Of a DNA stretch of 64,000 nucleotides, positions 16,850 to 25,695 are shown piece by piece. The notes under the pieces were generated by a model that was not told the DNA's origin, did not search any database, and saw only the letters and a program-made list of their open reading frames with translations. Position 1 is the stretch's first letter, and each line of letters begins with the position of its first letter. The DNA is from Cryobacterium sp. BB307 (GTDB lineage Bacteria; Actinomycetota; Actinomycetes; Actinomycetales; Microbacteriaceae): contig NZ_JAANZA010000001.1 of NCBI RefSeq assembly GCF_012274275.1, positions 496,001 to 560,000 of the forward strand, written 5' to 3'. The translations under genes and the position numbers were made by a program.

Positions 16850-18844
16850 ATGAGAATATTTCCGCTACTCCTCGCCCTCGGCCTTGCCGTGACCGGCGCG
16901 GTGGCCCCGCTCGCCCCGGCGGCCGCCGTCGACGGCGTCTCGCTGACCATCACCCCCGCCGGCAACGGCGTCATCGGACCGGAAGCCGACCTGGTTGTGA
17001 ACGGAACCGTCGTGAACGACGGCGCGGCAACCGATGCGGCGGCGGTCACCCTGCACGTCGCACGCACGCCGGTGACCGACCGAGCGGAGCTCCTGAAATG
17101 GCTGACCGCAGAAGAGCCGCCAGCCCTCGAGGTGGGGGCCGCCGTTGCGACCGCCAGCGTCCCGGCGATCGGCGCCGCGCAGTCTCGCGGGTTCAGTCTC
17201 AGCGTTGCCGCCGATGCTCTGGGGCTCGCCGAGTTCGGCAGCTACCCGATTCAGGTCCGGTACTCACCGCCGGGCGGCGAGCCGACGGTGGAGGAGGGCG
17301 CCATCGTGTGGAACCCCGGATCCACACCATCGTTCTCGCTGTCCGCCGCCGCCGCGCTCACCGTGCCGCCACCGGCATCCGGCCTTCTCGACGCCACACA
17401 ACTAGGGGACTACACCGCCCCAACCGGTCAGCTCAGCCGGATGCTGGACGAGTACGTGACGAGCGGTGTCGCCATCGGCGTTGACCCGATGATCATCGCG
17501 TCGATCAGGCTGCTCGGCACCAACGCTCCGCCGTCGGCAACGGCATGGCTCGCGCGCCTGGCGGCGGTCCCCAACGAGACCTTCGCGCTCAGCTATGCCG
17601 ACTCCGACCTCGGACTGCTGTCGCAATCAGGCGCGGGAGTCCTGACCCCCGTGGCATTCCGCATGGATCCGGCTGCCGTCCCGGCGCAGGAAGGCGCAAC
17701 GGCGACCCCGGCACCGGTTGACCCGGCGGCACCGCCCGTCGATGAGGTCCTCGCGTGGCCGTACACGATCGATGGAATCGCCTGGCCACGGCCAGACACC
17801 GTCACGACGCCCGACCTGGCCACCTTCACCGCCGCGGGCTACACGACAACGCTGCTCAGCTCATCCGGGATCGACCGGGACAGCTTCACCTCCGCGGTCT
17901 CCATCGACGGCACCGCCGGTATCGTCTCGGACGACATCGTCGCGAATCTGATCTCCGAGGCGGTCGTGGCACCGTCGATGTCGGCCTGGCAGACGACGAT
18001 GGCGCAGCTTGCAGCCTCGACGGCTGAGCTGGCCAAGACGCATCCCGGCTCGCCCGTGTTCGCCGCGCTCAACCGGGCGGCTGACGCGCCGCGCTTCGCC
18101 GAGACCTTCCAGGCACTCCAGTCCTTCCCCTGGGTGAATGAAGCAGTCCTGACCGAGACCATGGCCGCCGGTGCCAGCGCTGCAACGGTCTCTCAGGAGC
18201 TTGCCGACGACCCGCGAATGGCGACGGTGAACTCGCTCCTGCAGACCGAGGCGGCCGTCGCCAACTTCGCGACGGTGCTCGCCGACCCCACCCAGCTCAC
18301 CGGCCCGAGGCGACTCGCCCTGCTGGCCACGGTGTCCAACCAGTGGGCGCTTGATGTTGCCGGCGGCGCAGCGCTGGTTGAGCAGTTCCGCACGGACGGG
18401 TTCGACATCCTGAATGCGATCAGCATCCCCAGCGGCAGCACCGTCAACCTGCTCTCCGACAACGGGCCCCTGCCGATCACCGTGAGCAACGCTCTCGCCT
18501 ATCCCGCGACCGTGCACGTTTCGGTGAAGCCAGCGCGCGCCATCCTGAACGTCACGGAGGACCCGATCGTGCTCACGATCGAGGCGAACTCGCAGGCGAA
18601 GGCGTTCGTGCCGGTGCAAACGGTGGCCAACGGCCAGGTGCGCACGGTGGTCACGTTGTCGAGCCCCGCTGCCGTGCCGATCTCGCAGCCGGTGACGGTG
18701 TCGCTGAATGTCCAAGCGGGGTGGGAAACCGCGGCAACCTGGGTGCTCGCCGCTATCGTCGTGGTGATGTTCATCGCCGGTGTGATTCGGACCATTCGCA
18801 AACGACGGCGTGCCGTGCAGGAACCGGCACAGGAGGCCGCGTGA
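16850..18844 (+). CDS. DUF6049 family secreted/membrane protein upstream of murJ
   Basis: This 664-aa protein starts at ATG 16850 (MRIFPLLLALGLAV). It has a Sec signal peptide with an APLAPAAAV cleavage region. The body is extracytoplasmic with beta-rich domains, and a single C-terminal helix is followed by a basic tail RKRRRA. Homologues are conserved next to murJ in actinobacteria. The function is unknown, but linkage to lipid II flipping and topology facing the wall suggest a wall-synthesis role (inference). The stop overlaps the murJ GTG (GTGA). The frame extends upstream to 16721 but that part is antisense to pcnA. Confidence 0.82.
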   Translation: MRIFPLLLALGLAVTGAVAPLAPAAAVDGVSLTITPAGNGVIGPEADLVVNGTVVNDGAATDAAAVTLHVARTPVTDRAELLKWLTAEEPPALEVGAAVATASVPAIGAAQSRGFSLSVAADALGLAEFGSYPIQVRYSPPGGEPTVEEGAIVWNPGSTPSFSLSAAAALTVPPPASGLLDATQLGDYTAPTGQLSRMLDEYVTSGVAIGVDPMIIASIRLLGTNAPPSATAWLARLAAVPNETFALSYADSDLGLLSQSGAGVLTPVAFRMDPAAVPAQEGATATPAPVDPAAPPVDEVLAWPYTIDGIAWPRPDTVTTPDLATFTAAGYTTTLLSSSGIDRDSFTSAVSIDGTAGIVSDDIVANLISEAVVAPSMSAWQTTMAQLAASTAELAKTHPGSPVFAALNRAADAPRFAETFQALQSFPWVNEAVLTETMAAGASAATVSQELADDPRMATVNSLLQTEAAVANFATVLADPTQLTGPRRLALLATVSNQWALDVAGGAALVEQFRTDGFDILNAISIPSGSTVNLLSDNGPLPITVSNALAYPATVHVSVKPARAILNVTEDPIVLTIEANSQAKAFVPVQTVANGQVRTVVTLSSPAAVPISQPVTVSLNVQAGWETAATWVLAAIVVVMFIAGVIRTIRKRRRAVQEPAQEAA

Positions 18845-20487
18845 GCGAGACCGACGACGCCGCCGGCGTGCCGGACTCGAAGATCGGCCGCGCCAGCGCC
18901 GTGATGGCGACCGGCACGATCGTCTCCCGCATCCTCGGCTTCGTCAAGGCTGCGGTCCTCGCTGCGACGATCGGCCAGGTCGGCAGCGCGGCCGCCGACG
19001 CCTTCACGATCGCCAACGGTCTGCCGAACAACATCTATGCCCTCATTGCCGGCGGCATGCTGAGCGCCGTGCTGGTTCCGCAGATCGTGCGGTCGGCGCT
19101 GCACGCGGATGGCGGGCAGCGTTTCATCAACAAACTCGTGACGCTCGGGATCACAGTGTTCGTGATCCTCACAATCATCGCGACTCTGTGCGCACCACTG
19201 CTGATCGATCTGTACACCAATGATCCCGACCCCGAGGTCTTCGCCCTCGCGACGGCGTTCGCCTATTGGTGTCTTCCGCAGATCCTGTTCTATGCGCTGT
19301 ACACCCTGCTGGGTGAGGTGCTCAATGCGCGCGGCGTCTTCGGGCCGTTCATGTGGGCTCCGATCCTCAACAACGTCGTCGCCATCGCGGGGCTGGTCGC
19401 CTTCCAGGTGCTGTTCGGGTCGGGGACCCAATTCCATAGTCCGGATGTCTGGACCCCAGGCATGGTCGGACTGCTCGGAGCGAGTGCGACGCTTGGCGTC
19501 GCGGCGCAAGCGCTCATCCTCGGTGTGTTCTGGAAGCGCGCTCGCCTGGGCTTCCGACCGGACTTCAAGTGGCGCGGTGTCGGCCTCTCCCGAACCGGAC
19601 GCACGGCATCGTGGGCCTTCGCGATGATCCTCGTCACTCAGATCGCCGGAATCGTCCAGACGCAGGTGGTCTTCCAGGCAGCTGGTGCCGGCGCATCCGC
19701 AACAACGCTCCAGAACGCGTTCCTGATCTTCATGCTCCCGCACTCGGTGGTGACGGTATCGCTGGTCACCGCCTACTTCACTCGCATGAGCGGCCACGCG
19801 AGTGCCGGGAATCTCGCTGGCGTGCGCAGTGATGTGTCCTCGTCGCTGCGCTCGATCGGGCTCGTGATGGTGTTCGCGACCATCGCGCTCATGGTCGTCG
19901 CATACCCGGTGAGTGTCTTCTTCGAGAGCGATGTCGACAAGATCCGGGCGATGGGCAACGTCATCATCGCCCTGCTGTTGAGTCTCGTTCCGTTCAGCGC
20001 TGTTTTCGTCATGCAGCGCGTCTTCTATGCCCTCGAGGACACGAGAACCGTGTTTCTGATCGAGGTCGCCAAGCAATCGGTGTTCGTCGCCGGCGCGCTT
20101 GTGGCGGGCACCCTGCCGTTGGAGTGGATCGGCGTCGGCGTCGCGGTCGCCACCTCGATCGCCGTGACAGCACAATTGGTCATCACGTTCGCGGTGCTGC
20201 GGCGCAAGCTCGGTTCTATCGACGGGCGCCGGATCGCCGTTCGCTACCTCGAATACCTCGGCGCCGCTCTCGCGGCCGGAGTCGTCGGCTTCGGGTTGCT
20301 GTGGCTGCTCGGCGGCCTCTGGCCTGCCGGCTTCGCACTATCCGGAATGGGGGCAGCTGCCCTGACCATCGTCGGTCTCGGCACGCTCATGTCGCTCATC
20401 TACGTCGGCTTGCTCGCGCTGTTCAAAAATTCGGAGCTCGCCCCCGTGCTGCGTTCCCTTACCGAGCGTTTCAGCCGTTCCCGCTGA
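18841..20487 (+). CDS. murJ: Lipid II flippase MurJ
   Basis: This 548-aa MATE-like multi-pass membrane protein (about 14 helices) moves lipid II across the membrane. The N-terminus VSETDDAAG is followed by the first helix segments SRILGFVKAA and SAAADAFTIANGLPN, which are hallmarks of MurJ/MviN. It starts with GTG overlapping the upstream stop. It lacks the C-terminal pseudokinase and sugar-binding extension found in mycobacterial MviN. The gene order DUF6049-murJ-trxB-trxA is conserved in actinobacteria. Confidence 0.94.
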   Translation: MSETDDAAGVPDSKIGRASAVMATGTIVSRILGFVKAAVLAATIGQVGSAAADAFTIANGLPNNIYALIAGGMLSAVLVPQIVRSALHADGGQRFINKLVTLGITVFVILTIIATLCAPLLIDLYTNDPDPEVFALATAFAYWCLPQILFYALYTLLGEVLNARGVFGPFMWAPILNNVVAIAGLVAFQVLFGSGTQFHSPDVWTPGMVGLLGASATLGVAAQALILGVFWKRARLGFRPDFKWRGVGLSRTGRTASWAFAMILVTQIAGIVQTQVVFQAAGAGASATTLQNAFLIFMLPHSVVTVSLVTAYFTRMSGHASAGNLAGVRSDVSSSLRSIGLVMVFATIALMVVAYPVSVFFESDVDKIRAMGNVIIALLLSLVPFSAVFVMQRVFYALEDTRTVFLIEVAKQSVFVAGALVAGTLPLEWIGVGVAVATSIAVTAQLVITFAVLRRKLGSIDGRRIAVRYLEYLGAALAAGVVGFGLLWLLGGLWPAGFALSGMGAAALTIVGLGTLMSLIYVGLLALFKNSELAPVLRSLTERFSRSR

Positions 20488-20500
20488 GTCGTCCGGAGGC

Positions 20501-20526
20501 GGAATAGTGCGTCCGTAGGATGTGTT
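20501..20526 (+). promoter_or_regulatory. Candidate SigR/SigH-type promoter for trxB-trxA
   Basis: GGAAT (20501-20505) and GTT (20524-20526) are separated by 18 bases. This fits the GGAAT-N18-GTT consensus of the actinobacterial thiol-oxidative-stress sigma factors (Streptomyces SigR, mycobacterial SigH). The site lies in the 66-base gap between murJ and trxB, which is a known regulon member in those genera. The leader would be about 20 bases. Confidence 0.6.
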
Positions 20527-20553
20527 ATACCCGGCAGCGACAAGGAGATATAC

Positions 20554-21501
20554 GTGCGCCAACTCATCATCATCGGCTCTGGGCCCGCTGGCTACACGGC
20601 AGCGATCTATGCTGCCCGCGCCAAACTCGCCCCACTGCTGATCGCCAGCTCCGTGCAAGCGGGCGGTGAGCTGATGAACACGACTGACGTCGAGAACTAC
20701 CCCGGATTCCCGGACGGGATCATGGGTCCCGACCTGATGGAGAAGTTCCGTGCGCAGGCTGAGAAGTTCGGCACCGAGATCGTCCTGGATGACGTCGTCG
20801 ACCTTGACGTGAGCGGGCCGGTCAAGAAGGTGACCCTCGGTTCCGGTCGAGTCGAAGAGGCTCTCGCGGTGATCTACGCCACCGGTTCCGCCTACCGCAA
20901 ACTCGGGGTCGAGGGCGAAGACCGCTTGAGCGGCTACGGCGTCTCCTGGTGCGCGACCTGCGACGGGTTCTTCTTCCGCGAGAAGAAGGTGGCAGTCGTC
21001 GGCGGCGGCGACTCGGCCATGGAGGAAGCGACCTTCCTCACCAAGTTCGCCGACAAGGTGTACATCATCCACCGCAGTGAGACGCTCCGCGCATCCGAAA
21101 TCATGCAGGAACGCGCATTCGACAACCCGAAGATCGAGTTCCTGTACAACAAGACCGTCGAGAAGATCGAGGGCGGCGCGTCAGTCGCATCCGTCACCCT
21201 TCGCGACACCGTTGACGGCATTCAGACCACGCTCGACCTGGACGGCCTGTTCGTGGCTATCGGCAGCGACCCGCGCACGCACCTGGTGCACGGCAAGCTT
21301 GAACTCACCCAGGATGGCACGGTGTGGGTCGATGGGCGCAGCTCGCGCACGAGCGTGCCCGGCGTGTTCGCCGCCGGTGACGTGCTCGACCCCATCTACC
21401 GCCAGGCGGTCACCGCGGCCGGCTCTGGAACCGTAGCCGCGCTTGACGCCGAGCACTACCTGGCCGCTCTCCCCAAGAATCTGACCACCGTCCCGGCGTA
21501 G
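20554..21501 (+). CDS. trxB: Thioredoxin-disulfide reductase
   Basis: This 315-aa flavoprotein reduces thioredoxin with NADPH. The FAD motif GSGPAGYTAA is at 8-17, the redox pair is C133-ATC-C136 in WCATCDG, the NADPH motif is GGGDSAMEEA and the C-terminal FAD motif is GVFAAGDV. It starts with GTG at 20554, with AAGGAG eight bases upstream. It is followed after 31 bases by thioredoxin, and a SigR/SigH-like promoter precedes it. Confidence 0.97.
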   Translation: MRQLIIIGSGPAGYTAAIYAARAKLAPLLIASSVQAGGELMNTTDVENYPGFPDGIMGPDLMEKFRAQAEKFGTEIVLDDVVDLDVSGPVKKVTLGSGRVEEALAVIYATGSAYRKLGVEGEDRLSGYGVSWCATCDGFFFREKKVAVVGGGDSAMEEATFLTKFADKVYIIHRSETLRASEIMQERAFDNPKIEFLYNKTVEKIEGGASVASVTLRDTVDGIQTTLDLDGLFVAIGSDPRTHLVHGKLELTQDGTVWVDGRSSRTSVPGVFAAGDVLDPIYRQAVTAAGSGTVAALDAEHYLAALPKNLTTVPA

Positions 21502-21532
21502 TCCGGACCACCGAAGTAAGGAAGAACAAACC

Positions 21533-21853
21533 GTGAGCAAGAACGTCACCGACGCAACCTTCGCAGACGAGGTACTCAACTCCGACAAGACCGTTCTGGT
21601 CGACTTCTGGGCCGAATGGTGTGGCCCCTGCCGCGCCGTCTCCCCGATTCTCGACCAGATCGGCATCGAGCACGCCGACAAGATCGAGGTCGTCAAGCTC
21701 AACGTCGACGACAACCCGCAGATGGCGGCGAAGTACCAGATCACGTCGATCCCGGCGATGAAGGTCTACCGAGGTGGCGAGGTCGTGAAGACCGTGATCG
21801 GCGCCAAGCCGAAGCCCGCGCTCGAGGCGGACCTGGCCGAGTTCCTGGCGTAA
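21533..21853 (+). CDS. trxA: Thioredoxin
   Basis: This 106-aa protein has the canonical active site W-C-G-P-C (C30, C33), the buried Asp of the VDFWAEWC segment and the cis-proline loop SIPAMKVYRGGE. It starts with GTG at 21533 after an AAGGAAG site. It is the electron acceptor of the adjacent trxB product, and probably shares the trxB promoter. Confidence 0.97.
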   Translation: MSKNVTDATFADEVLNSDKTVLVDFWAEWCGPCRAVSPILDQIGIEHADKIEVVKLNVDDNPQMAAKYQITSIPAMKVYRGGEVVKTVIGAKPKPALEADLAEFLA

Positions 21854-21942
21854 GAATCGCCGGGCGGGGCTGCTCCTCAGCGGAGTTCAGCCCCAGCCGG
21901 GGCGCGTACCCTTGTTTACACACCAAGAAGGGACGCGCAGCA

Positions 21943-23205
21943 ATGACCTCTGGCCGCCTCGGCAGCGACACCACCAACCTTGACCCGTGGCATGACAGCT
22001 ACGCGGCAAGGACTGCCGGACTGAGCGCATCCGAGGTCAGAGCCCTTTTCGCCGTCGCATCACGACCGGAAGTTGCCTCGCTGGCTGGTGGTATGCCGTT
22101 CGTGTCGGCGCTGCCGCCCGAGTTGGTCTCCGGCGCGATCGACCGGGTCATGCGCGAGCAGGGGCCGGTCGCGCTGCAGTACGGCTCGGGGCAGGGTGTC
22201 CCCAAGTTGCGCGAGCAGATCCTCGACGTCATGGCGCTCGAGGGCATCAGGGCCAACGCCGACGACGTCGTCGTCACGACAGGGTCGCAACACGCGCTCG
22301 AGTTGATCGCGAAGCTCTTCCTTGACCCGGGCGATGTGGTTTTGGCCGAGGGACCGAGCTATGTCACGGCCCTCGTCGTCTTCAAGTCTTTCCAGGCCGC
22401 GATCGACCATGTTCCGATGGATGAGCACGGGCTGATCCCCTCTGCGCTGAGAGAGCACATCGCCCGGTTGCGCGCCGCCGGCCGTCGGATGAAGTTCCTG
22501 TACACCGTGCCCACGTTCAACAACCCGGCAGGCTTGACTCTCAGTGCGCAGCGACGCGTCGAGGTGCTGGAAATCGCTCGCGAGAACGGCATTCTGGTCA
22601 TCGAGGACAACCCCTACGGGTTGTTGTACTTCGAGGATCAGCCGCCGCAGGCGATGCGCTCGCTCGATTCAGATGGTGTCATCTATCTGGGCACGTTCTC
22701 GAAGACGCTCGCGCCGGGATTCAGGGTCGGTTGGGTGCTCGCACCGACCGCGATCAAGGACAAGCTGGTGCTCGCAAACGAGGCCGCGGTCCTGTCTCCG
22801 AGCAACTTCTCCCAGCTGGTCATTTCCGAGTACCTTGCCAGCGCAGACTGGCGAGGCCAGATCGACACGTTCCGGGGTCTGTATCGAGAGCGCCGTGACG
22901 CCATGCTGTCTGCGCTCGAGGAGTACCTGCCTGGGTGCGAGTGGACGGTACCCGCCGGCGGATTCTATGTGTGGCTCACCCTGCCAGAGGGTCTCGATTC
23001 GCGCGCGATGCTGCCGCGTGCCATTGAGCAGCTTGTCGCCTACACACCCGGGACCGCGTTCTACTCCGACGGGGACGGCGCCGCCAACATGCGACTGTCG
23101 TTCTGCTATCCGACTCCCGAGTTCATCCGGGAAGGTGTCCGCAGGCTCTCCATCGTGGTTAACGCGGAACTCGCGCTGCGAGATGCGCACGCGAACCTGG
23201 CCTGA
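21943..23205 (+). CDS. PLP-dependent aminotransferase, 2-aminoadipate/valine-type (class I/II)
   Basis: This 420-aa protein is the aminotransferase domain alone, without the GntR HTH of MocR regulators. The LQYGSGQGVPKLREQI motif, PTFNNPAGLTLS, and the PLP lysine in GTFSKTLAPGFRVGW place it with LysN/AlaT-like enzymes acting on 2-aminoadipate or branched and aromatic substrates. The substrate is not decided by sequence. The ATG at 21943 follows AAGAAGGGACG. Homologues occur next to parB in many actinobacteria, and here the two are convergent. Confidence 0.85.
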   Translation: MTSGRLGSDTTNLDPWHDSYAARTAGLSASEVRALFAVASRPEVASLAGGMPFVSALPPELVSGAIDRVMREQGPVALQYGSGQGVPKLREQILDVMALEGIRANADDVVVTTGSQHALELIAKLFLDPGDVVLAEGPSYVTALVVFKSFQAAIDHVPMDEHGLIPSALREHIARLRAAGRRMKFLYTVPTFNNPAGLTLSAQRRVEVLEIARENGILVIEDNPYGLLYFEDQPPQAMRSLDSDGVIYLGTFSKTLAPGFRVGWVLAPTAIKDKLVLANEAAVLSPSNFSQLVISEYLASADWRGQIDTFRGLYRERRDAMLSALEEYLPGCEWTVPAGGFYVWLTLPEGLDSRAMLPRAIEQLVAYTPGTAFYSDGDGAANMRLSFCYPTPEFIREGVRRLSIVVNAELALRDAHANLA

Positions 23206-23216
23206 GGTAGCGAAGG

Positions 23217-23242
23217 AAAACCCCTGATCAGGGTTGGTTTTT
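23217..23242. terminator. Candidate terminator between the aminotransferase and parB
   Basis: An inner palindrome CCTGATCAGG (23223-23232) is flanked by AAAACC (23217-23222) and GGTTTT (23236-23241), with a three-base bulge. It gives a hairpin with A- and T-tracts on its flanks. It lies between two convergent genes and so could end both transcripts. Confidence 0.5.
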
Positions 23243-23358
23243 GGGAGCGTTTCGACAGGATCAACCACACTCGAGCGCACACGCCTTCCCGAGAGGTCGC
23301 AAACGGTCCTTCCCCGCGCCAGGAAGGCCGCTTTCTGACCCCTCGCAAGGATGCGGGA

Positions 23359-24315
23359 TCAGTTGAAGCCGGGCTCTCCCAGTTCACCCAGGATGCGGTT
23401 CAGGTCGCCGACCGTCGCGAAATCGATCACGATGGTGCCCTTCTTCGCACCTAACGTAACTTTCACTCGCGTATCGAGTCGGTCACCTAACCGGTCGGCG
23501 ATCTCGTTCAGCTGACCCTGGCGTCCGCCAGCCGTCGGCTTGACCTTCTTGGCCGGCTTGACCGAGACCTGGCCGGCCGCGGCCTCGGCGGCACGTACCG
23601 TGAGGTCCTCGTTGATGATTTTGTCGGCTAGTCGCTCCATGGCCTGCGAATCCTCGCCGACAGACAGCACAGCGCGCGCATGGCCTGCACTCAGCACCCC
23701 GGCAGCGACCTTCTTCTGCACCGAGTCGGGCAGGCGAAGCAAGCGGATTGTGTTGGTGATCTGCGGGCGCGACCGACCGATGCGTGTTGCGAGCTCGTCC
23801 TGCGTGATGTTGAAGTCGGCGAGCAGCTGCTGGTAGGCGGACGCCTCCTCCAGCGGGTTGAGGTCCGCCCGGTGCAGGTTCTCGAGAAGAGCGTCGCGCA
23901 GCATCGCATCGTCGTTCGTGTTCTTGATGACGGCGGGGATCGTGTCCAGGCCGAGCGCCTTGGTCGCTCGCAAGCGGCGCTCGCCCATGATCAGCTCGTA
24001 CTTGGGGGCTCCGTCCGCGGCATCCGAGATCGGACGCACGACCACCGGCTGGAGCACGCCGACCTCCCGGATCGACGCGATCAGCTCATCGAGCTTCTCC
24101 TGGTCGAACTCCGTGCGCGGCTGGACGGCGTTGGGAACGATCTCCTCTGGGCGCAGATTGGCCAGTCGAGCACCGGGAACAGCGATCAGTCCCTCGACCT
24201 CCGGCTCGGCGCGGGCTGCGGGAGACGGGAAGAAGACGTCGACGGGACGCGCGGACCCCGTATCGGTGGGGATGAGTGCGCCGATGCCTCGGCCGAGTCC
24301 GGTTCGCTTTGCCAT
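23359..24315 (-). CDS. parB: Chromosome-partitioning protein ParB
   Basis: This 318-aa protein is the CTP-dependent clamp that loads at parS and organises the origin. The N-terminal domain has the GERRLRA catalytic motif and the ENLHRADLNPLEEA segment. The central HTH (TRIGRSRPQITNTIRLLRL) reads parS, and the C-terminal dimer domain follows. The ATG at 24315 overlaps the parA stop (TGATG-type), so the two are coupled. parS sites lie at 25609-25624 and 26325-26340. Confidence 0.97.
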   Translation of the reverse strand: MAKRTGLGRGIGALIPTDTGSARPVDVFFPSPAARAEPEVEGLIAVPGARLANLRPEEIVPNAVQPRTEFDQEKLDELIASIREVGVLQPVVVRPISDAADGAPKYELIMGERRLRATKALGLDTIPAVIKNTNDDAMLRDALLENLHRADLNPLEEASAYQQLLADFNITQDELATRIGRSRPQITNTIRLLRLPDSVQKKVAAGVLSAGHARAVLSVGEDSQAMERLADKIINEDLTVRAAEAAAGQVSVKPAKKVKPTAGGRQGQLNEIADRLGDRLDTRVKVTLGAKKGTIVIDFATVGDLNRILGELGEPGFN

Positions 24316-25616
24316 CAGTTTGGTGCTCCTCTGCGGGCGATCTCCGCCGCTGCCTCAAGGTAAGAAAGGGATCCAGGCGAGTTCGTGTCGTAGCTGATGA
24401 CGCTCTGCCCGTAGCTGGGCGCCTCGGAGATCCGCACGGAACGGGGGATCAGCGTCTGAAGAACCTCGTTCGGGAAGTGCTCGCGAACATCCTGCACGAC
24501 CTGGTTGGCGAGGTTGGTGCGTGCGTCGTACATCGTGAGAAGGATGGTCGACACATTCAGCGTCGGGTTCAGGTGACGCTCGATGAGTTGGATGTTGTTG
24601 AGCAGCTGGCTCAGGCCCTCGAGCGCGTAGTACTCGCACTGAATCGGGATGAGCACCTCGTTCGCGGCCACGAACGCATTGATTGTGAGCAGCCCGAGCG
24701 AAGGGGGGCAATCGATGAAGACGTAGTGGAACGCGTCATCGGACTCCTCGAGGAAGGTTTCGAGAGCGCTCCGCAGCCGTTGCTCGCGCGCAACGAGCGA
24801 GACCAGCTCGATCTCGGCGCCCGCAAGGTGGATGGTGGCCGGAATGCAGTACAGCGCCTCAAACTCGGGGCTCTTCTGCACGACGCTCGCCATCGGAAGA
24901 TCGTTGATGATCACTTCGTAGACGCTGGGCGTCTCTGACCGGTGTTCGACGCCGAGCGCGGTGGAGGCGTTACCCTGCGGGTCGAGGTCGATCACGAGCA
25001 CACGCGCTCCGGTGCGGGCGAGCGCTGCCGCCAGGTTCACGGTGGTGGTGGTCTTGCCGACCCCGCCCTTCTGGTTGGCGACCGTGAAGATCCGTGTCTT
25101 CGTAGGCAGGGGCAGATCTTGGGACGAGAGCAGCTGCCGACGGCGTGTGATCTCGGCGAGTTCGCGGGCGAGGGGGGTGGATTCATCGAAACCGGATGCG
25201 GGGCGTTCGGATGCGGGAGTGGCGGTCGTTCGCTCCAGGGGAGGCTCCACTACGGGCTCCGCCGATTCCGTCAACTCCTCCGCGGGGTCCGCGGGGGCAG
25301 CGGGCTTTTCGAACTCGTCGGCGACTTCCGGCTCGGACACATCGGCGTCAATTTCGTCTTCGATGGGCTCGGCGTCGGCGATGTCACCGACGGGCGCGGG
25401 AGTGTCCGCGGTCAGCACGGTTGTCGTGCCGGTTGAATCGACGGCGATTGCCGTCGATTCATCGCCTGTCCAGACCGGCGCCCCGACCTCGCCGCGATCG
25501 AACCCGTGCTGTTCAGCATCGTCCGCCGGCGGTACGTCCGCCACGGCAGCGTGCTCCGTCTCCGCGCTCGATGCCTGGTCGGCGGCCGTGGCGACCGCCT
25601 TGTCCTGATGTTTCAC
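24315..25616 (-). CDS. parA: Chromosome-partitioning ATPase ParA/Soj
   Basis: This 433-aa protein has the deviant Walker A motif KGGVGKTTT, Walker A' and the DLDPQGN motif, and it moves ParB-parS complexes. An acidic, proline-rich N-terminal extension of about 170 residues precedes the ATPase; mycobacterial ParA has a much shorter one. I chose the GTG at 25616 because AAGAAGG lies six bases upstream. This start codon lies inside a parS site (25609-25624), so ParB loading may feed back on expression. A longer frame to an ATG at 25643 also exists. The stop overlaps parB. Confidence 0.93.
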   Translation of the reverse strand: MKHQDKAVATAADQASSAETEHAAVADVPPADDAEQHGFDRGEVGAPVWTGDESTAIAVDSTGTTTVLTADTPAPVGDIADAEPIEDEIDADVSEPEVADEFEKPAAPADPAEELTESAEPVVEPPLERTTATPASERPASGFDESTPLARELAEITRRRQLLSSQDLPLPTKTRIFTVANQKGGVGKTTTTVNLAAALARTGARVLVIDLDPQGNASTALGVEHRSETPSVYEVIINDLPMASVVQKSPEFEALYCIPATIHLAGAEIELVSLVAREQRLRSALETFLEESDDAFHYVFIDCPPSLGLLTINAFVAANEVLIPIQCEYYALEGLSQLLNNIQLIERHLNPTLNVSTILLTMYDARTNLANQVVQDVREHFPNEVLQTLIPRSVRISEAPSYGQSVISYDTNSPGSLSYLEAAAEIARRGAPN

Positions 25617-25624
25617 GTGAAACC
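25609..25624. promoter_or_regulatory. parS: parS site overlapping the parA start codon
   Basis: The sequence TGTTTCACGTGAAACC matches the parS consensus TGTTTCACGTGAAACA at 15 of 16 positions. It contains the GTG start of parA on the minus strand. Occupancy by ParB could repress or couple transcription and translation of parAB. Confidence 0.9.
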
Positions 25625-25695
25625 TTCTTAGTCCGAGGATCAATTTCTCACGACCTCTGCCCTGTAGCCCTGCTGAGCGAGGCGAGCCCTCGCCG

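Noticed and set aside
18499-20175. 558-aa frame antisense to murJ and DUF6049
   Set aside because: It has low-complexity D/E/R-rich sequence typical of frame shadows; the forward genes carry clear motifs.
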